A stretch of DNA of 64,000 nt from Cyclobacteriaceae bacterium (GCA_020832305.1 JAFIEV010000010.1:124001-188000); one strand, 5' to 3'. Counted from the stretch's first letter, positions 33,377 through 43,211 are shown. The notes: a model not told the origin generated them from the letters alone. Numbers and translations: made by a program.

Positions 33377-34012
33377 ATGAAAAGTTGCTGGCTGGTTTTT
33401 TTGGTTACTTTTATGCTTGTGAGCCTGGCAAATGATGTTTTTGCGCAGGATCAAAGAAAGGTAATCCAATTCTCAGGGGTTGTGGTGGAGGAGGACAGCA
33501 CCATGGGTGTTCCTGGTGTACACGTTTATGTACCCAAGGCAGGGCGAGGTGCATCGGCCAATCAGTATGGTTATTTTTCTTTTCCGTTGCTGGAAGGTGA
33601 CAGTGTGGTTTTCAGTGCAGTAGGGTATCAAAAACATTGGCTTATCATTCCACAACTCGAAAGGGATCAGTATACAGTTATTATTCCTTTGAAACAGGAT
33701 GTAACCTATCTCCAGGAAGTGCAGGTATCTCCTTATCCGTCCGAAGAAATGTTTAAGGAAGCAATTCTGGCCATGCAGCTTCCCAATCAGGAAAATATTC
33801 GCAATATGGATGCAAACCTTGAGCAATCAATGATGTTGCAACGATTTCGCAATATGCCTATGGATGGAAGTATGAACCACAGGTACTTTACCCAAATGCA
33901 GTCGCAGTATCTTCACGATGCCTATGGACCCCGGCCCAATCAGTTGTTTAATCCCTTTGCCTGGGCTGAATTTTTTAAATCGCTTAAGCGAGGTGATTTA
34001 AAGCAACGGTAA
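33377..34012 (+). CDS. Secreted protein with carboxypeptidase-regulatory-like domain
   Basis: The start at 33377 (MKSCWLVFLVTFMLVSLAND, cleavage near VFAQ) gives a clean signal peptide and 211 residues; the longer frame from 33296 would bury it. Residues about 28-110 form a CarboxypepD_reg-like sandwich (GVPGVHVYVPKAGRGASANQ, then YGYFSFPLLEGDSVVFSAVG). The C-terminal half is Met/Gln-rich (MMLQRFRNMPMDGSMNHRYF) and has no known domain. Such proteins are common in Bacteroidota envelopes, with unknown function. It is divergent from the ArsR gene. Confidence 0.75.
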   Translation: MKSCWLVFLVTFMLVSLANDVFAQDQRKVIQFSGVVVEEDSTMGVPGVHVYVPKAGRGASANQYGYFSFPLLEGDSVVFSAVGYQKHWLIIPQLERDQYTVIIPLKQDVTYLQEVQVSPYPSEEMFKEAILAMQLPNQENIRNMDANLEQSMMLQRFRNMPMDGSMNHRYFTQMQSQYLHDAYGPRPNQLFNPFAWAEFFKSLKRGDLKQR

Positions 34013-34101
34013 AGAGCTTCCTACTTTCTTTCCGGAGGATGCATTTCTGATGAAACACTAATTCGCTTTATTTTAGTGTACTTCCATTCTGATACAGGCC
34101 A

Positions 34102-35484
34102 TTATATAGATTTGCTATATCTTGGTCCGGTAGCCTGGCTTTGCCAGTGCCTTTTGTCAAACACCGAACAGATATTTCTGATAAAGGGTTTTCCAGGATT
34201 TGTGACTTTAAGCGATTTTTCATTCACTTCGACCAGACCTTCCTGCTCCATTTCAATTAATTTGTGAAAACCACCAGCAGGCAGTGTCTTTTGCCATGCA
34301 GCATCGTAAAATACTACCTGGCCCTGGCAGATGATCTCCTTTATTATGCCTTGAATTTTTATATCTTCTTCACTTAATATATGCCCGTTGATCAATGTTG
34401 ATTGCCCTGAGCTCAGCCTGTCCTGATAATCTTTGACTTTTTTCACATTTTGGGCAAATGCGTAGCGCGCGTCACTGATGGCAGACATCCCCAATCCGAT
34501 CATCAAATCTGTTTCAAAAATGGTATAGCCCATAAAATTTCTATGAAGTTTTTTGGCTTCCCATGCCTTGTATAAACTGTCGTGGGGAAGTGCAAAATGA
34601 TCCATACCTATTTCACGATAGCCTGCCTGCAATAACATTTCCCGCCCTTTTTCATACAAAGCCCTTTTATAAGCATTGTCGGGAAGGTCGGCTTCGGTAT
34701 ATTTTCTTTGACCAGGTCGTTTCCAGGGTACGTGGGCGTAACTGTAAAAGGCGATTCTGTCGGGCATTAGCTCCAAAACCTTATTTATAGTCTCATCAAT
34801 CACAGATAAACTCTGGAAAGGCAATCCGTACACCAGATCAAAATTGATCGATTGATATCCTGCTTCCCGTGCATGTCTGGTGGCACTTACCACATTTTCA
34901 TAGGGCTGAATACGGTTGATGGTTACCTGAACTTTTTCGTCAAAATCCTGTACTCCAAAGCTTACCCTTCTGAAACCCATGCTATACAAAGTATCTAAAT
35001 GCGCCCTGGTGGTGGTATTGGGGTGGCCTTCAAAACTGAAGTCCGGGTTTTCGTATGGTATGCCGCCTTCAAATATTTTACCGAGTAAGTATTGCAGGTT
35101 TTCAGGGCTGAAGAAAGTAGGAGTTCCGCCACCCAGGTGCATCTCTCTGATTTTGTGGGGTGTTTCAAAGCGATGGGTATACTGTTTCCATTCTTTTAAC
35201 AGTGCTTCAATATAGGCGGGCTCAACAGTGTGATTTCTGGTTATATGTTGCGTGCAGCCGCAATAGGTACATAGATGCTCACAAAAAGGCAGATGAATAT
35301 ATAGGCTGATACCTTTTTGTGCATTGGTTTCCCTATACACTTTTTGAACCAAACCGAGCCAGGCTTCGTCGAGATCTTTACTATATTCCCACATGGGTAC
35401 AGTGGGGTAACTCGTATACCGGGGTACGGGAATATTGTATTTTTGAATAAGCTTTTCGATTTTTTGGTCTTTTGCAGCATTCAT
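34102..35484 (-). CDS. hemN: Oxygen-independent coproporphyrinogen III oxidase
   Basis: 460 residues, a radical-SAM enzyme that decarboxylates coproporphyrinogen III to protoporphyrinogen IX without oxygen in haem synthesis. The cluster-binding CxxxCxxC is C68-C72-C75 in HLPFCEHLCTYCGCTQH. Other markers are YTSYPTVPMWEYS at the N-terminus, MHLGGGTPTFFSPENLQYLL, and the C-terminal HemN domain with GLGMSAISDARYAFAQNVKK. Length and N-terminal extension fit true HemN rather than the HemW haem chaperone. It lies next to a metal or tetrapyrrole importer on the opposite strand. Confidence 0.93.
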   Translation of the reverse strand: MNAAKDQKIEKLIQKYNIPVPRYTSYPTVPMWEYSKDLDEAWLGLVQKVYRETNAQKGISLYIHLPFCEHLCTYCGCTQHITRNHTVEPAYIEALLKEWKQYTHRFETPHKIREMHLGGGTPTFFSPENLQYLLGKIFEGGIPYENPDFSFEGHPNTTTRAHLDTLYSMGFRRVSFGVQDFDEKVQVTINRIQPYENVVSATRHAREAGYQSINFDLVYGLPFQSLSVIDETINKVLELMPDRIAFYSYAHVPWKRPGQRKYTEADLPDNAYKRALYEKGREMLLQAGYREIGMDHFALPHDSLYKAWEAKKLHRNFMGYTIFETDLMIGLGMSAISDARYAFAQNVKKVKDYQDRLSSGQSTLINGHILSEEDIKIQGIIKEIICQGQVVFYDAAWQKTLPAGGFHKLIEMEQEGLVEVNEKSLKVTNPGKPFIRNICSVFDKRHWQSQATGPRYSKSI

Positions 35485-35646
35485 ACTGCAAATTTCTGAT
35501 TTTTTTTTCTAATAGCCTAAATGCACATAGAGTAGGGTACTTTAAAAAAGTATTTTACTGACAAATCATACGGTTTTCAACCTTTGCCATGTATATTATG
35601 AAAATATATGCGCATTGAGCATATATTTGAATTAAATTGGAGCAGG

Positions 35647-36870
35647 ATGCTTAGATATATTTCTGTAGGCTTATTTTTTTGTATGTGGATCGCCTGTGGT
35701 CCGGCAGGGAATGACCAAACCAGCCAACATCAGGAGGGAGCCAATGCATATCAGATGGTCACCGACATGCGGGGAAAGGAAGTAAGGTTACCCTTAAACC
35801 CAAGCAGGGTGGTAAGCATTAGTGATGGGCTGATAGAAACGGTATTAATGCATTTTGACAAGATAGAGGTGCTGAAAGGCCTTGGTTCATATTGCATACA
35901 GAATCGTTTCAGCTATTCATTCAGTAAAACTTCCGGAACTGAATATACCTACGCAGATGGGATGAACCCTGTTTTGTTCTTATATCCTGAAATTGCTGAA
36001 CTGCCTTTGATCGCCAGATCAGGCATCCCTGTGAATTATGAGGCCATGGCTACCCTTCAACCCGATCTTGTAATTCTTAGGGCCGGATCATGTACTATGC
36101 GTACCTTCGATGACGAAAATACGCAAAAGGCCATTCAAATGATTGAAGCGATGGGCTTCCCCCTGATCGTACTTAAAGGCCCTCCTTGTTATGATGAGCC
36201 CAGTGTAGACATGATCCGCGATGAAATTGTCTTGCTGGGAGAGATTTTTCATAAACAAAATGAAGCTAAAGCCCTGGCCGATTACCTCGAAGGTATAATA
36301 TCAATGATAAAGGTGCGTACGAAGGATATTTCAGATGATAAAAAACCAGATGTTTTAATGCTGGGCTTGTCACCCAATGCCAGGTCGGGAGGTAATGCAG
36401 GTGTTACCAAGGGCTCAAATACCATGGAAGGGTATTTTATTGAAAGCATTGTCAATGCCAGAAATGCCTACCAGGGCACAGGAGGCAGAAGCAGCAGTTT
36501 GCTTTTAAACACAGAGCAAATTTATGCTCTAGACCCTGATGTGATCATATTACCGACTTCCTCGGGATATCACCCGCCTGAAGAATTGTATACGGCACCT
36601 TATTATGCAAACCTCAGCAAATTGCAGGCGGTAAAAAACCGACGGGTTTATGCTTTACCTTGGACACCCTGCAACTGCGGCAAACGAATAGAATACCCTG
36701 TCGAAGTTTTAATCATCGCAAAGGCATCCTATCCTGAATTATTCGAAGATATTGTTATGCATGAATGGGTATTGGATTTTTATTCAAAGGTCTATAATAC
36801 CAGTCGTGTACAATCGGAGAAAATCAGGGATGCACAATGGTTAAACTGGATGCAGGATGAAGGGTTTTAA
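35647..36870 (+). CDS. ABC transporter substrate-binding lipoprotein (BtuF/FepB type)
   Basis: I choose the ATG at 35647, which starts a lipoprotein signal (LFFCMWIACG); an in-frame ATG lies 39 bases upstream. The mature protein is a type III periplasmic binding protein: DMRGKEVRLPLNPSRVVSIS, TLQPDLVILRAG, EIVLLGEIFHKQNEAKALAD and LDPDVIILPTSSGY. It delivers a metal chelate, most often ferric siderophore, haem or cobalamin, to the permease encoded next. At about 400 residues it is longer than E. coli BtuF, as is usual in this phylum. Substrate identity cannot be read from sequence alone. Confidence 0.88.
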   Translation: MLRYISVGLFFCMWIACGPAGNDQTSQHQEGANAYQMVTDMRGKEVRLPLNPSRVVSISDGLIETVLMHFDKIEVLKGLGSYCIQNRFSYSFSKTSGTEYTYADGMNPVLFLYPEIAELPLIARSGIPVNYEAMATLQPDLVILRAGSCTMRTFDDENTQKAIQMIEAMGFPLIVLKGPPCYDEPSVDMIRDEIVLLGEIFHKQNEAKALADYLEGIISMIKVRTKDISDDKKPDVLMLGLSPNARSGGNAGVTKGSNTMEGYFIESIVNARNAYQGTGGRSSSLLLNTEQIYALDPDVIILPTSSGYHPPEELYTAPYYANLSKLQAVKNRRVYALPWTPCNCGKRIEYPVEVLIIAKASYPELFEDIVMHEWVLDFYSKVYNTSRVQSEKIRDAQWLNWMQDEGF

Positions 36871-36899
36871 AAATAATTGTATTTAATAAAACCAGGATT

Positions 36900-37922
36900 A
36901 TGTATCAGAACAAAAAGAAGGTGGGCGTGCTTTTGCTGACATTGATTGTACTGATAGCTGTATTTTCTTTCGCCATTACGGCAGGCGCATTCAAGCTTAC
37001 TGTATTTCAGGTTTATGAGGTATTGGGTCAGGTTACAGGAATACTCAACACCGAAAGTGATACACTGGCACGTATGATCGTTTGGGATATTCGCCTTCCC
37101 CGAATTATCATGGCCACCATTACCGGCTTTGCACTGGCCACCGCCGGATCGGTATTTCAGGCCTGTTTCAGGAATCCTTTGGTTGAACCATATATTCTGG
37201 GGGTTTCGGGTGGTGCCGCATTTGGCGCTGCATTGGCTATTGCTATTCCCACCTGGTTTTTCTCAGCTCAGCTATCTGCTTTTTTCTTCGGAACCCTGGC
37301 TGTCATGCTTGCTTATCACCTGGCGCGGGTAAAAGGGCAGACTTCAGTGGTATCGCTCATCCTCGCCGGAGTCATTATTGGCGCCCTGTTTACTGCCATG
37401 GTATCGGTACTAAAATATTTGTCGGACGATGCAGCCTTACGGGAAATTATGTTCTGGATTATGGGAGGATTTTATCATAGCTCATGGGATGAGATACATG
37501 TATCAGTTCCCATGGTTATGATTTCTTTCCTCATCATTTGGGCAATGGGATGGAAACTCAATGTATTGTCTATGGGTGATGCCGAAGCAAGGGCCCTCGG
37601 GGTGCAGCCCCAATTGTATAAAGTTATACTCATTTCCCTGGCCACCCTGATAACAGCACTGACCGTCGCATCAACCGGTATTATTGCATGGGTTGGCTTG
37701 ATGATGCCACATGCAGCAAGGATGATACTTGGTCCAGACAACAGATATGTAATACCGCTTTCTGCAATGCTGGGGGCATTGTATTTAATCATTTGTGATA
37801 CCCTAGCCAGAACGCTGACCAGTGCCGAAATACCGGTTGGTATAATTACAGCTATTGCCGGTGCCCCGTATTTGTTATATTTGCTGCGCACAAAAGGTAC
37901 AAGAATTGAAATGCAACAATGA
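36900..37922 (+). CDS. FecCD/BtuC-family ABC transporter permease
   Basis: 340 residues, very hydrophobic, with about ten membrane helices. Typical FecCD motifs are WDIRLPRIIMATITGFALAT, FRNPLVEPYILGVSGGAAFG, STGIIAWVGLMMPHAARMIL and GPDNRYVIPLSAMLGALYLI. It forms the inner-membrane channel for iron chelates or cobalamin. It follows the binding-protein gene by 29 bases and precedes the ATPase by 41 bases, forming a complete three-gene importer. Confidence 0.94.
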   Translation: MYQNKKKVGVLLLTLIVLIAVFSFAITAGAFKLTVFQVYEVLGQVTGILNTESDTLARMIVWDIRLPRIIMATITGFALATAGSVFQACFRNPLVEPYILGVSGGAAFGAALAIAIPTWFFSAQLSAFFFGTLAVMLAYHLARVKGQTSVVSLILAGVIIGALFTAMVSVLKYLSDDAALREIMFWIMGGFYHSSWDEIHVSVPMVMISFLIIWAMGWKLNVLSMGDAEARALGVQPQLYKVILISLATLITALTVASTGIIAWVGLMMPHAARMILGPDNRYVIPLSAMLGALYLIICDTLARTLTSAEIPVGIITAIAGAPYLLYLLRTKGTRIEMQQ

Positions 37923-37963
37923 TTGTTATCTTCTGGCTTTAAACCTTTAAACTGACTTTGTAA

Positions 37964-38740
37964 TTGCTTAGCGTTGAAAACCTCAGCTTTTCTTATCCGA
38001 AGCTTCCTGTACTGGAAAATATCGATTTTCAACTACGGAATGGAGAGTTGTGTGCGCTGCTGGGCGCCAATGGTTCAGGAAAAAGCACATTATTTAAATG
38101 TTGCCTGAGGTTTTTAGAGCCCGATAAAGGCAGGGTTTTGATAAATGAGATCGATACTAAAGACAAATCCGTTATCGAAATTGCCCGTATGGCAGCTTAC
38201 GTACCTCAGGAGCACAAACCATCGTTCCCCTATGCTGTTAAGGAAATTGTGTTAATGGGCCGCACGCCGCATCTCAAAGCTGCATTTGCCATAGATCAGC
38301 AACACTATGAAAAGGCGATTGCAGCTATGGAAGAACTGGGTATTTTGCACATAGCCGACAGACCATACCATCAGCTAAGCGGTGGTCAGCGGCAACTGGT
38401 ACTGATCGCCAGGGCCCTCGCACAGGAGACTCAGGTACTTTTACTGGATGAACCTACCACTGCCCTGGATTATAAAAATCAAATACGTATATGGGATATA
38501 CTGAAAAAAATATCTAGGAAAGGAACCACCATTCTTGTATGCACCCACGATCCCAATCACGTATTATGGTTTTGCGATCGGGTAATTGTGCTTGAAAACA
38601 AGCATGTGCTTGCCGATGGAAAACCAGTTGAAGCATTGCAGGCAGAAGTATTAAGCCGGGTTTATGGGGATACCTGCCGCTTGCATACTATTGGAAATAC
38701 AATTGCTGTCTTGCCAAGAAGTTTAACTACAAATGAATAA
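37964..38740 (+). CDS. ABC transporter ATPase (BtuD/FecE type)
   Basis: 258 residues read from a TTG start at 37964 (LLSVENLSFSYPKLP); no ATG lies near the expected N-terminus. The ATP-binding motifs are complete: Walker A GANGSGKST, Q-loop YVPQEHKPSFPY, signature LSGGQRQ, Walker B VLLLDEPTTALD and the switch histidine in CTHDPNH. It powers the FecCD-type permease encoded just upstream. A strong terminator follows at 38753, ending this operon before the TonB receptor gene. Confidence 0.93.
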   Translation: MLSVENLSFSYPKLPVLENIDFQLRNGELCALLGANGSGKSTLFKCCLRFLEPDKGRVLINEIDTKDKSVIEIARMAAYVPQEHKPSFPYAVKEIVLMGRTPHLKAAFAIDQQHYEKAIAAMEELGILHIADRPYHQLSGGQRQLVLIARALAQETQVLLLDEPTTALDYKNQIRIWDILKKISRKGTTILVCTHDPNHVLWFCDRVIVLENKHVLADGKPVEALQAEVLSRVYGDTCRLHTIGNTIAVLPRSLTTNE

Positions 38741-38752
38741 GCATTTAAAAAG

Positions 38753-38792
38753 AAAAGACCGGAAACAGCCTTGCACCGTTCCGGTCTTTTTA
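38753..38792 (+). terminator. rho-independent terminator of the ABC importer operon
   Basis: AAAAGACCGGAA (38753-38764) pairs perfectly with TTCCGGTCTTTT (38779-38790) around a 14-base loop, ending in a T run. The symmetric A and T runs would let it act on both strands. Confidence 0.9.
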
Positions 38793-39020
38793 TATCGATA
38801 GTAAAAATAACCACTCAATGAATTACCCCGACCAAAAGATACTTCTAACCAGTGGTTGGTATTAAGTTTAAAAAGTAATTCAAAGATAAAGGGTCATGAT
38901 GCCCCAGACTATGACAAAAATCAATTTTTAACAAAATTTTTCTCATGAAATCATTTGTCTAATGTCATGAATCCTTGCAGTTTTAATTTAATCTGTGCCT
39001 TTGGGTTAAAAATTTGAAAT

Positions 39021-39054
39021 AATGCAATACTTTTGCATTTGTAACTATGTTGCA
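39021..39054. promoter_or_regulatory. overlapping palindromes and -7 element before the TonB receptor
   Basis: AATGCAA-TACTT-TTGCATT (39021-39039) is a perfect 7-5-7 palindrome, and TGTAACTATGTTGCA (39040-39054) an imperfect 15-base one. TACTTTTG at 39028-39035 fits the TAnnTTTG -7 consensus and lies inside the first palindrome, as expected for a repressor site. The second closely resembles the palindrome at 41494-41508. Confidence 0.5.
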
Positions 39055-39071
39055 TTTGCATCGCTTTTAAT

Positions 39072-41450
39072 TTGAGAATTTTAGCCACAATACTATTAGC
39101 TTTTCTTTTATTTTATCTGACAGGTTACGTCCTGGCACAAAGCCGTATTGTGTTGTTTTCTGTAAGCGGACAGGTTGTTGATGAAGAGGGTAGAGGCATT
39201 CCCGCCACCCTTACAGTACACGAATTGAATCGTGCGGTTCAGGCCGATGAAAACGGGGAGTATATGATACCGCGTTTAAGGCCGGGCAGTTATCATTTGC
39301 ATATTAACCATCTTGGATATACAGCCGCTGCCCGTACTATTATTATACATGATAAAGATCTAATACATAATTTCAGGCTTAAGGAAGCAACCATTCTCTT
39401 ACAATCTCTCACAGTAGAGGCGAATCCATTTAAAAATGGACCACTGGAGCAGTCTCAAACCATTGAAGTATTAGATCGCAGTTTTCTTGAGCGCAACAAC
39501 AGTGGCACTTTTGCCAATGCACTGGAAAAAATACCGGGAATAAGCACCATTAATACCGGCGTTGGCATAAGCAAACCTATGATCAGAGGTATGAGCTTTA
39601 ACCGCATCCTGATCAATGACCGGGGCATTAAGCAGGAAGGGCAGCAATGGGGCGCTGATCACGGCCTCGAAATTGATCCCTTCGATGTTGATCGAGTGGA
39701 GGTTATAAAAGGACCTGCCTCCCTGGTCTATGGCGCTGATGGTATGGCAGGCGTCATCAATATCAGACCCGGTGCTTTTATGCCCGCTGGCACTATCAGC
39801 GGCCACGCCATCAGTACCTACCGAGGCAATAATAATATGTACAGCCAGTCCCTGATGGTAGAAGGGAATGAAGAGGATATAGTGTTTAAGGCCAGGTTTA
39901 CCAGCCAGGATTATGCCGATTACCGGGTACCGGCCTCCAGCTTTGTATATGCCACAGCGGTAAGACCCATATTCGACAACCGTCTTAAAAATACTGCCGG
40001 TATGGAGCGGCATTTTTCTGTTATGGGAGGTGTAAAAAAAGACTGGGGCAACAGTACGGTAACCCTGAGCAGGTTTTTTCAACGGGCAGGGATTTTTCCA
40101 GGTGCGGTAGGTGTCCCTAATGCCTATAACCTCAGACATAACGGAGATCACAGAAACATAGAATTCCCCCTGCAAAACAATACCCATTGGAAGCTGATCT
40201 CCAATACAGTGGTAAATCTCAATAAAAACTGGCTAGAAGTAGATCTGGGATATCAATATAACCAGCGAAGAGAAGAATCTTTACCCCATACCCATGGGGT
40301 CGGACCTACACCGGATGGAAACCTGGCGCTCGGCCTTGACTTGCACACGCTTACGGCCAACCTGCGGTATAATCAGGTAATCGATGAACGCAATCAAACC
40401 CTGATGGGCATACAGCTCCAGCAAATGAATAATGCTAAATCAGGCTTTGAATACCTGGTGCCCGACTTTAGCAGTTTTAATGCAGCGGCATTTTTGTTTC
40501 ATGAATTTAAATGGAGCGATAGATTTATCCTCAACTCCGGACTGCGTTTCGATGCCTCTGCACATAATATAGATGAGCACCTTCAGCCCATTTACAACAG
40601 GTTACAGGCAACCGGTGAATTTGAACGCCGCACGCCGGCATTGCAAAGAGAATTTTATAATGTAAGTGGATCAGGCGGTTTTTCGTGGATTGCCAGCGAC
40701 CACCTTAACCTGAAATTCAATATGGGTACAGCCTATAGAATGCCCACAGCCATTGAGCTGGGTGTAAGTGGCGTCCATCATGGCAACTTCAGGTTTGAGG
40801 CTGGTAATCCGGAACTTAAAGCAGAAAGGAGCTTTCAGACCGACATAAACATCACCTATAATAAAAAGCCATTGTATTTATCTCTTAGTCCGTTTATCAG
40901 TTATTACAAAGACTATATCTACCTTGCGCCCACGGGGATTTTCAGGTTGCCCATCGGCACAACACAATGGGAATACCGGCAGCATAATGCCCTTTTTGGA
41001 GGCGGGGAGCTGAAAGCTGAACTTGCGATTACCAAAAAAATAAGCATTGGAGCAGGTATAGAATATATCAGAAATCACAACCTGGATACTGGTTTACCGC
41101 TGCCACTCACACCGCCGCTTTCTAAATTATTCAAAGCAGAGTACCGGGCAGGTCAGTTATTGCCCTATTTTAAAGACTTCTATATATATACAGAAGCACG
41201 TATTACCGGTAAACAAGACCGTGTTGACAGAAATGAGTTGAGAACTGAAGGCTTTACCATTTTTGAAGCAGGTATGGGTTGGCAAATGAATGTAAAAAGC
41301 CTTCCGCTTCATTTTCAGCTAAGTGGGCAAAATCTCGCTAATACGGTATATTTCAATCATTTAAGTCGGTATCGATTGCTTAACCTACCTGAGCAGGGGC
41401 GTAACATCAGCCTAAGCCTTAAGGTGCCTTTTACCTTAAAAACTCGTTAA
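39072..41450 (+). CDS. TonB-dependent receptor, metal/chelate type (ZnuD-like plug)
   Basis: 792 residues from a TTG start at 39072, giving a signal peptide (LRILATILLAFLLFYLTGYV, then LAQ). It has a carboxypeptidase-regulatory-like domain (about 32-115), then a plug with SQTIEVLDRSFLERNNSGTF, GISKPMIRGMSFNRILINDR and DVDRVEVIKGPASLVYGADG, and a 22-strand barrel. The histidine-rich loop PHTHGVGPTP and the next gene's histidine-rich lipoprotein suggest a divalent-metal substrate such as zinc or copper, though that is inference. Palindromes overlapping its promoter fit metal-dependent repression. Confidence 0.9.
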   Translation: MRILATILLAFLLFYLTGYVLAQSRIVLFSVSGQVVDEEGRGIPATLTVHELNRAVQADENGEYMIPRLRPGSYHLHINHLGYTAAARTIIIHDKDLIHNFRLKEATILLQSLTVEANPFKNGPLEQSQTIEVLDRSFLERNNSGTFANALEKIPGISTINTGVGISKPMIRGMSFNRILINDRGIKQEGQQWGADHGLEIDPFDVDRVEVIKGPASLVYGADGMAGVINIRPGAFMPAGTISGHAISTYRGNNNMYSQSLMVEGNEEDIVFKARFTSQDYADYRVPASSFVYATAVRPIFDNRLKNTAGMERHFSVMGGVKKDWGNSTVTLSRFFQRAGIFPGAVGVPNAYNLRHNGDHRNIEFPLQNNTHWKLISNTVVNLNKNWLEVDLGYQYNQRREESLPHTHGVGPTPDGNLALGLDLHTLTANLRYNQVIDERNQTLMGIQLQQMNNAKSGFEYLVPDFSSFNAAAFLFHEFKWSDRFILNSGLRFDASAHNIDEHLQPIYNRLQATGEFERRTPALQREFYNVSGSGGFSWIASDHLNLKFNMGTAYRMPTAIELGVSGVHHGNFRFEAGNPELKAERSFQTDINITYNKKPLYLSLSPFISYYKDYIYLAPTGIFRLPIGTTQWEYRQHNALFGGGELKAELAITKKISIGAGIEYIRNHNLDTGLPLPLTPPLSKLFKAEYRAGQLLPYFKDFYIYTEARITGKQDRVDRNELRTEGFTIFEAGMGWQMNVKSLPLHFQLSGQNLANTVYFNHLSRYRLLNLPEQGRNISLSLKVPFTLKTR

Positions 41451-41493
41451 AATTCATCACAAATTTGATATTTAGTAAAAAGCAAAGTATTAT

Positions 41494-41508
41494 TGCAACA
41501 TTGTTGCA
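41494..41508. promoter_or_regulatory. 15-bp palindrome before the DUF4625 gene
   Basis: TGCAACATTGTTGCA is a perfect palindrome ending 31 bases before the ATG at 41540. It differs at only three positions from TGTAACTATGTTGCA upstream of the TonB receptor, so both may be bound by one regulator, for example of the Fur/Zur family. Confidence 0.5.
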
Positions 41509-41539
41509 TTTAATACATAATAAAACCAAACAGATTGAT

Positions 41540-42502
41540 ATGAGAAAATTTCAGTATTTAATGATGGTACTAATGATAGCAGGGGTATTTATGGTGACCA
41601 GTTCCTGTGATTCAGATGATGAAAGTGTACGTGACCTTGATCCGCCAACCATAACCTTTGCCAATGGCCGCGATGCATTCAGACCCGAGCATAACGAAGT
41701 GCGCAGTGCGGGTACCGACCATATGCACGTGCGCTTTAAGGTAGAGGATGAATCTGGAATATTACAGATTCTTGTCGACATACACCACGGTTTCGATGGC
41801 CACAGTCATGCCAGAACCAGTGCTGATTTTGAATTTTTAAATGTAAAAGACATTTACAGCAGCACCGCGACAGAGACATTTTTGCGCATACCTGAAGGAG
41901 CCAAAAGTTTTAATGTGGATGGCAGTTTAACCGATATTTACTGGGGGGGACCAACTTCCAGAGTTAACGGTAATGTATTGGCCGGGCCTTATGATTTTAT
42001 TATTTCGGCAACAGACATACATGGCAACCAGACCAGCTTTGCCGAGAATACTAATTATATAGCCACCTTTTATATTGAGCGGCCCTATGCGCCCCAGGTG
42101 ACTGTTACAAACCTTGAAGATGGTGAATTGCATGGTGAAGAAGGGGAGGCTCTGGAAGTGATTGGAAGTATTTCCAAAAGCGCGCACAACATGGCTTCTG
42201 ACATAAAATTTGTATGGATACGCCTGGCTGAAGAAGACGATCATGAGGGCCATAGCCACCGAACCAGCGGAGAAGATTTGTGGGAGCGTAAATGGGGACA
42301 GTCATCTTATCGTGAAGGAGCCGGTGGCAAATATTCAGGTCCTGATTTACCAAACACTTCCAGCCTCGACTTATCCCTTGTCTTGAGCGGTGATAATGCC
42401 TTAATCCTTCCTGATGAGCATGGCCATTTTGATTTGATCATCTGGGTAGAAGATGTAAATGGAAATGTGACCCGTAAGAAATACGAGGTACATGTAGATT
42501 AA
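41540..42502 (+). CDS. Histidine-rich DUF4625 lipoprotein
   Basis: The start at 41540 (MRKFQYLMMVLMIAGVFMVT) gives a lipoprotein signal ending in SSC and a 320-residue product; the longer frame from 41465 would place the palindrome inside the gene. Two DUF4625-type Ig-like domains are visible, one at about 40-180 (HVRFKVEDESGILQILVDIH) and one at about 185-320 (GHFDLIIWVEDVNGNVTRKK). Short His clusters, HHGFDGHSH and DDHEGHSH, occur at similar places in each domain and could bind zinc or copper. It follows the TonB receptor by about 90 bases on the same strand, so a surface metal-capture role is inferred. Confidence 0.75.
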   Translation: MRKFQYLMMVLMIAGVFMVTSSCDSDDESVRDLDPPTITFANGRDAFRPEHNEVRSAGTDHMHVRFKVEDESGILQILVDIHHGFDGHSHARTSADFEFLNVKDIYSSTATETFLRIPEGAKSFNVDGSLTDIYWGGPTSRVNGNVLAGPYDFIISATDIHGNQTSFAENTNYIATFYIERPYAPQVTVTNLEDGELHGEEGEALEVIGSISKSAHNMASDIKFVWIRLAEEDDHEGHSHRTSGEDLWERKWGQSSYREGAGGKYSGPDLPNTSSLDLSLVLSGDNALILPDEHGHFDLIIWVEDVNGNVTRKKYEVHVD

Positions 42503-42564
42503 AAAAGATTCAGTCAGGGGCTTCTTGTAGCCTAAGAGTCAATATTTTAATTATTTGTTATAAA

Positions 42565-42592
42565 GCCGTCTAATAATTTAGACGGTTTTTTT
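42565..42592 (+). terminator. rho-independent terminator after the DUF4625 gene
   Basis: CCGTCTAA-TAAT-TTAGACGG (42566-42585) followed by seven T residues. Confidence 0.88.
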
Positions 42593-43176
42593 ATTGTGTA
42601 CATTTTAAAGTACTAAAAAGCAATAGTGTAACTTCAATTGAGCGATATTAAGTGGCTCTATATCAATATAATATACTTTTTTGAAGCCTCGATTCTTTAC
42701 ACAGAGCCTAATAATGGCTTAAAATGCGCATTAACCTTACATGCAAAGATGATTAATTCTGGGATGCAGTTGGCAATTAAAATACAGTTATATATATACT
42801 TATAAGTTAAAAAAATTATGCTTGAGAATTTTGTCATTTGATATATTATATATTCCCGGCAAAAATCTGATTTACAATGATTCTTAAATGTAAAAAATTC
42901 AACATAAGTGCATAAAAACCGTTAAATAAGCATAAAAAATTCTAAAAATATAATTAATATGACCAAAATAGGTAAAATAATATGAAAGTGATTAATATGC
43001 ATCTATGATGCATATTGCTGTTCGTTGCAAAATGTTCTTGGAATTGTTATTATAATTTTATAAAAATGCAGATAAAGTGACATATAAAGCAATTTTGGTT
43101 AGGGCAAAAAGATAAATATAGGTTATTATAAAAGAAAAAAAATTCTATTAAAATGATAAAATATTATTCAAATACG

Positions 43177-43184
43177 TATATTTG
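43177..43184 (+). promoter_or_regulatory. candidate -7 promoter element of the Ig-repeat lipoprotein gene
   Basis: TATATTTG matches TAnnTTTG exactly and lies 28 bases before the ATG at 43212. Confidence 0.45.
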
Positions 43185-43211
43185 ATTACATTAATATTTT
43201 ATTTACAACAT

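Larger units (their letters stand above)
38741..39071 (+). other. ABC operon - TonB receptor intergenic region
   Basis: About 330 bases holding the importer terminator (38753-38792) and, near its end, a promoter-like TACTTTTG with two palindromes (39021-39054). The middle (38800-39000) is AT-rich, with nothing I can identify. Confidence 0.6.
42503..43211 (+). other. AT-rich intergenic region
   Basis: About 700 very AT-rich bases. The first 90 hold the DUF4625 terminator; the last 35 hold a TATATTTG promoter element. I see no open frame, known RNA or conserved repeat between them. Confidence 0.55.
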
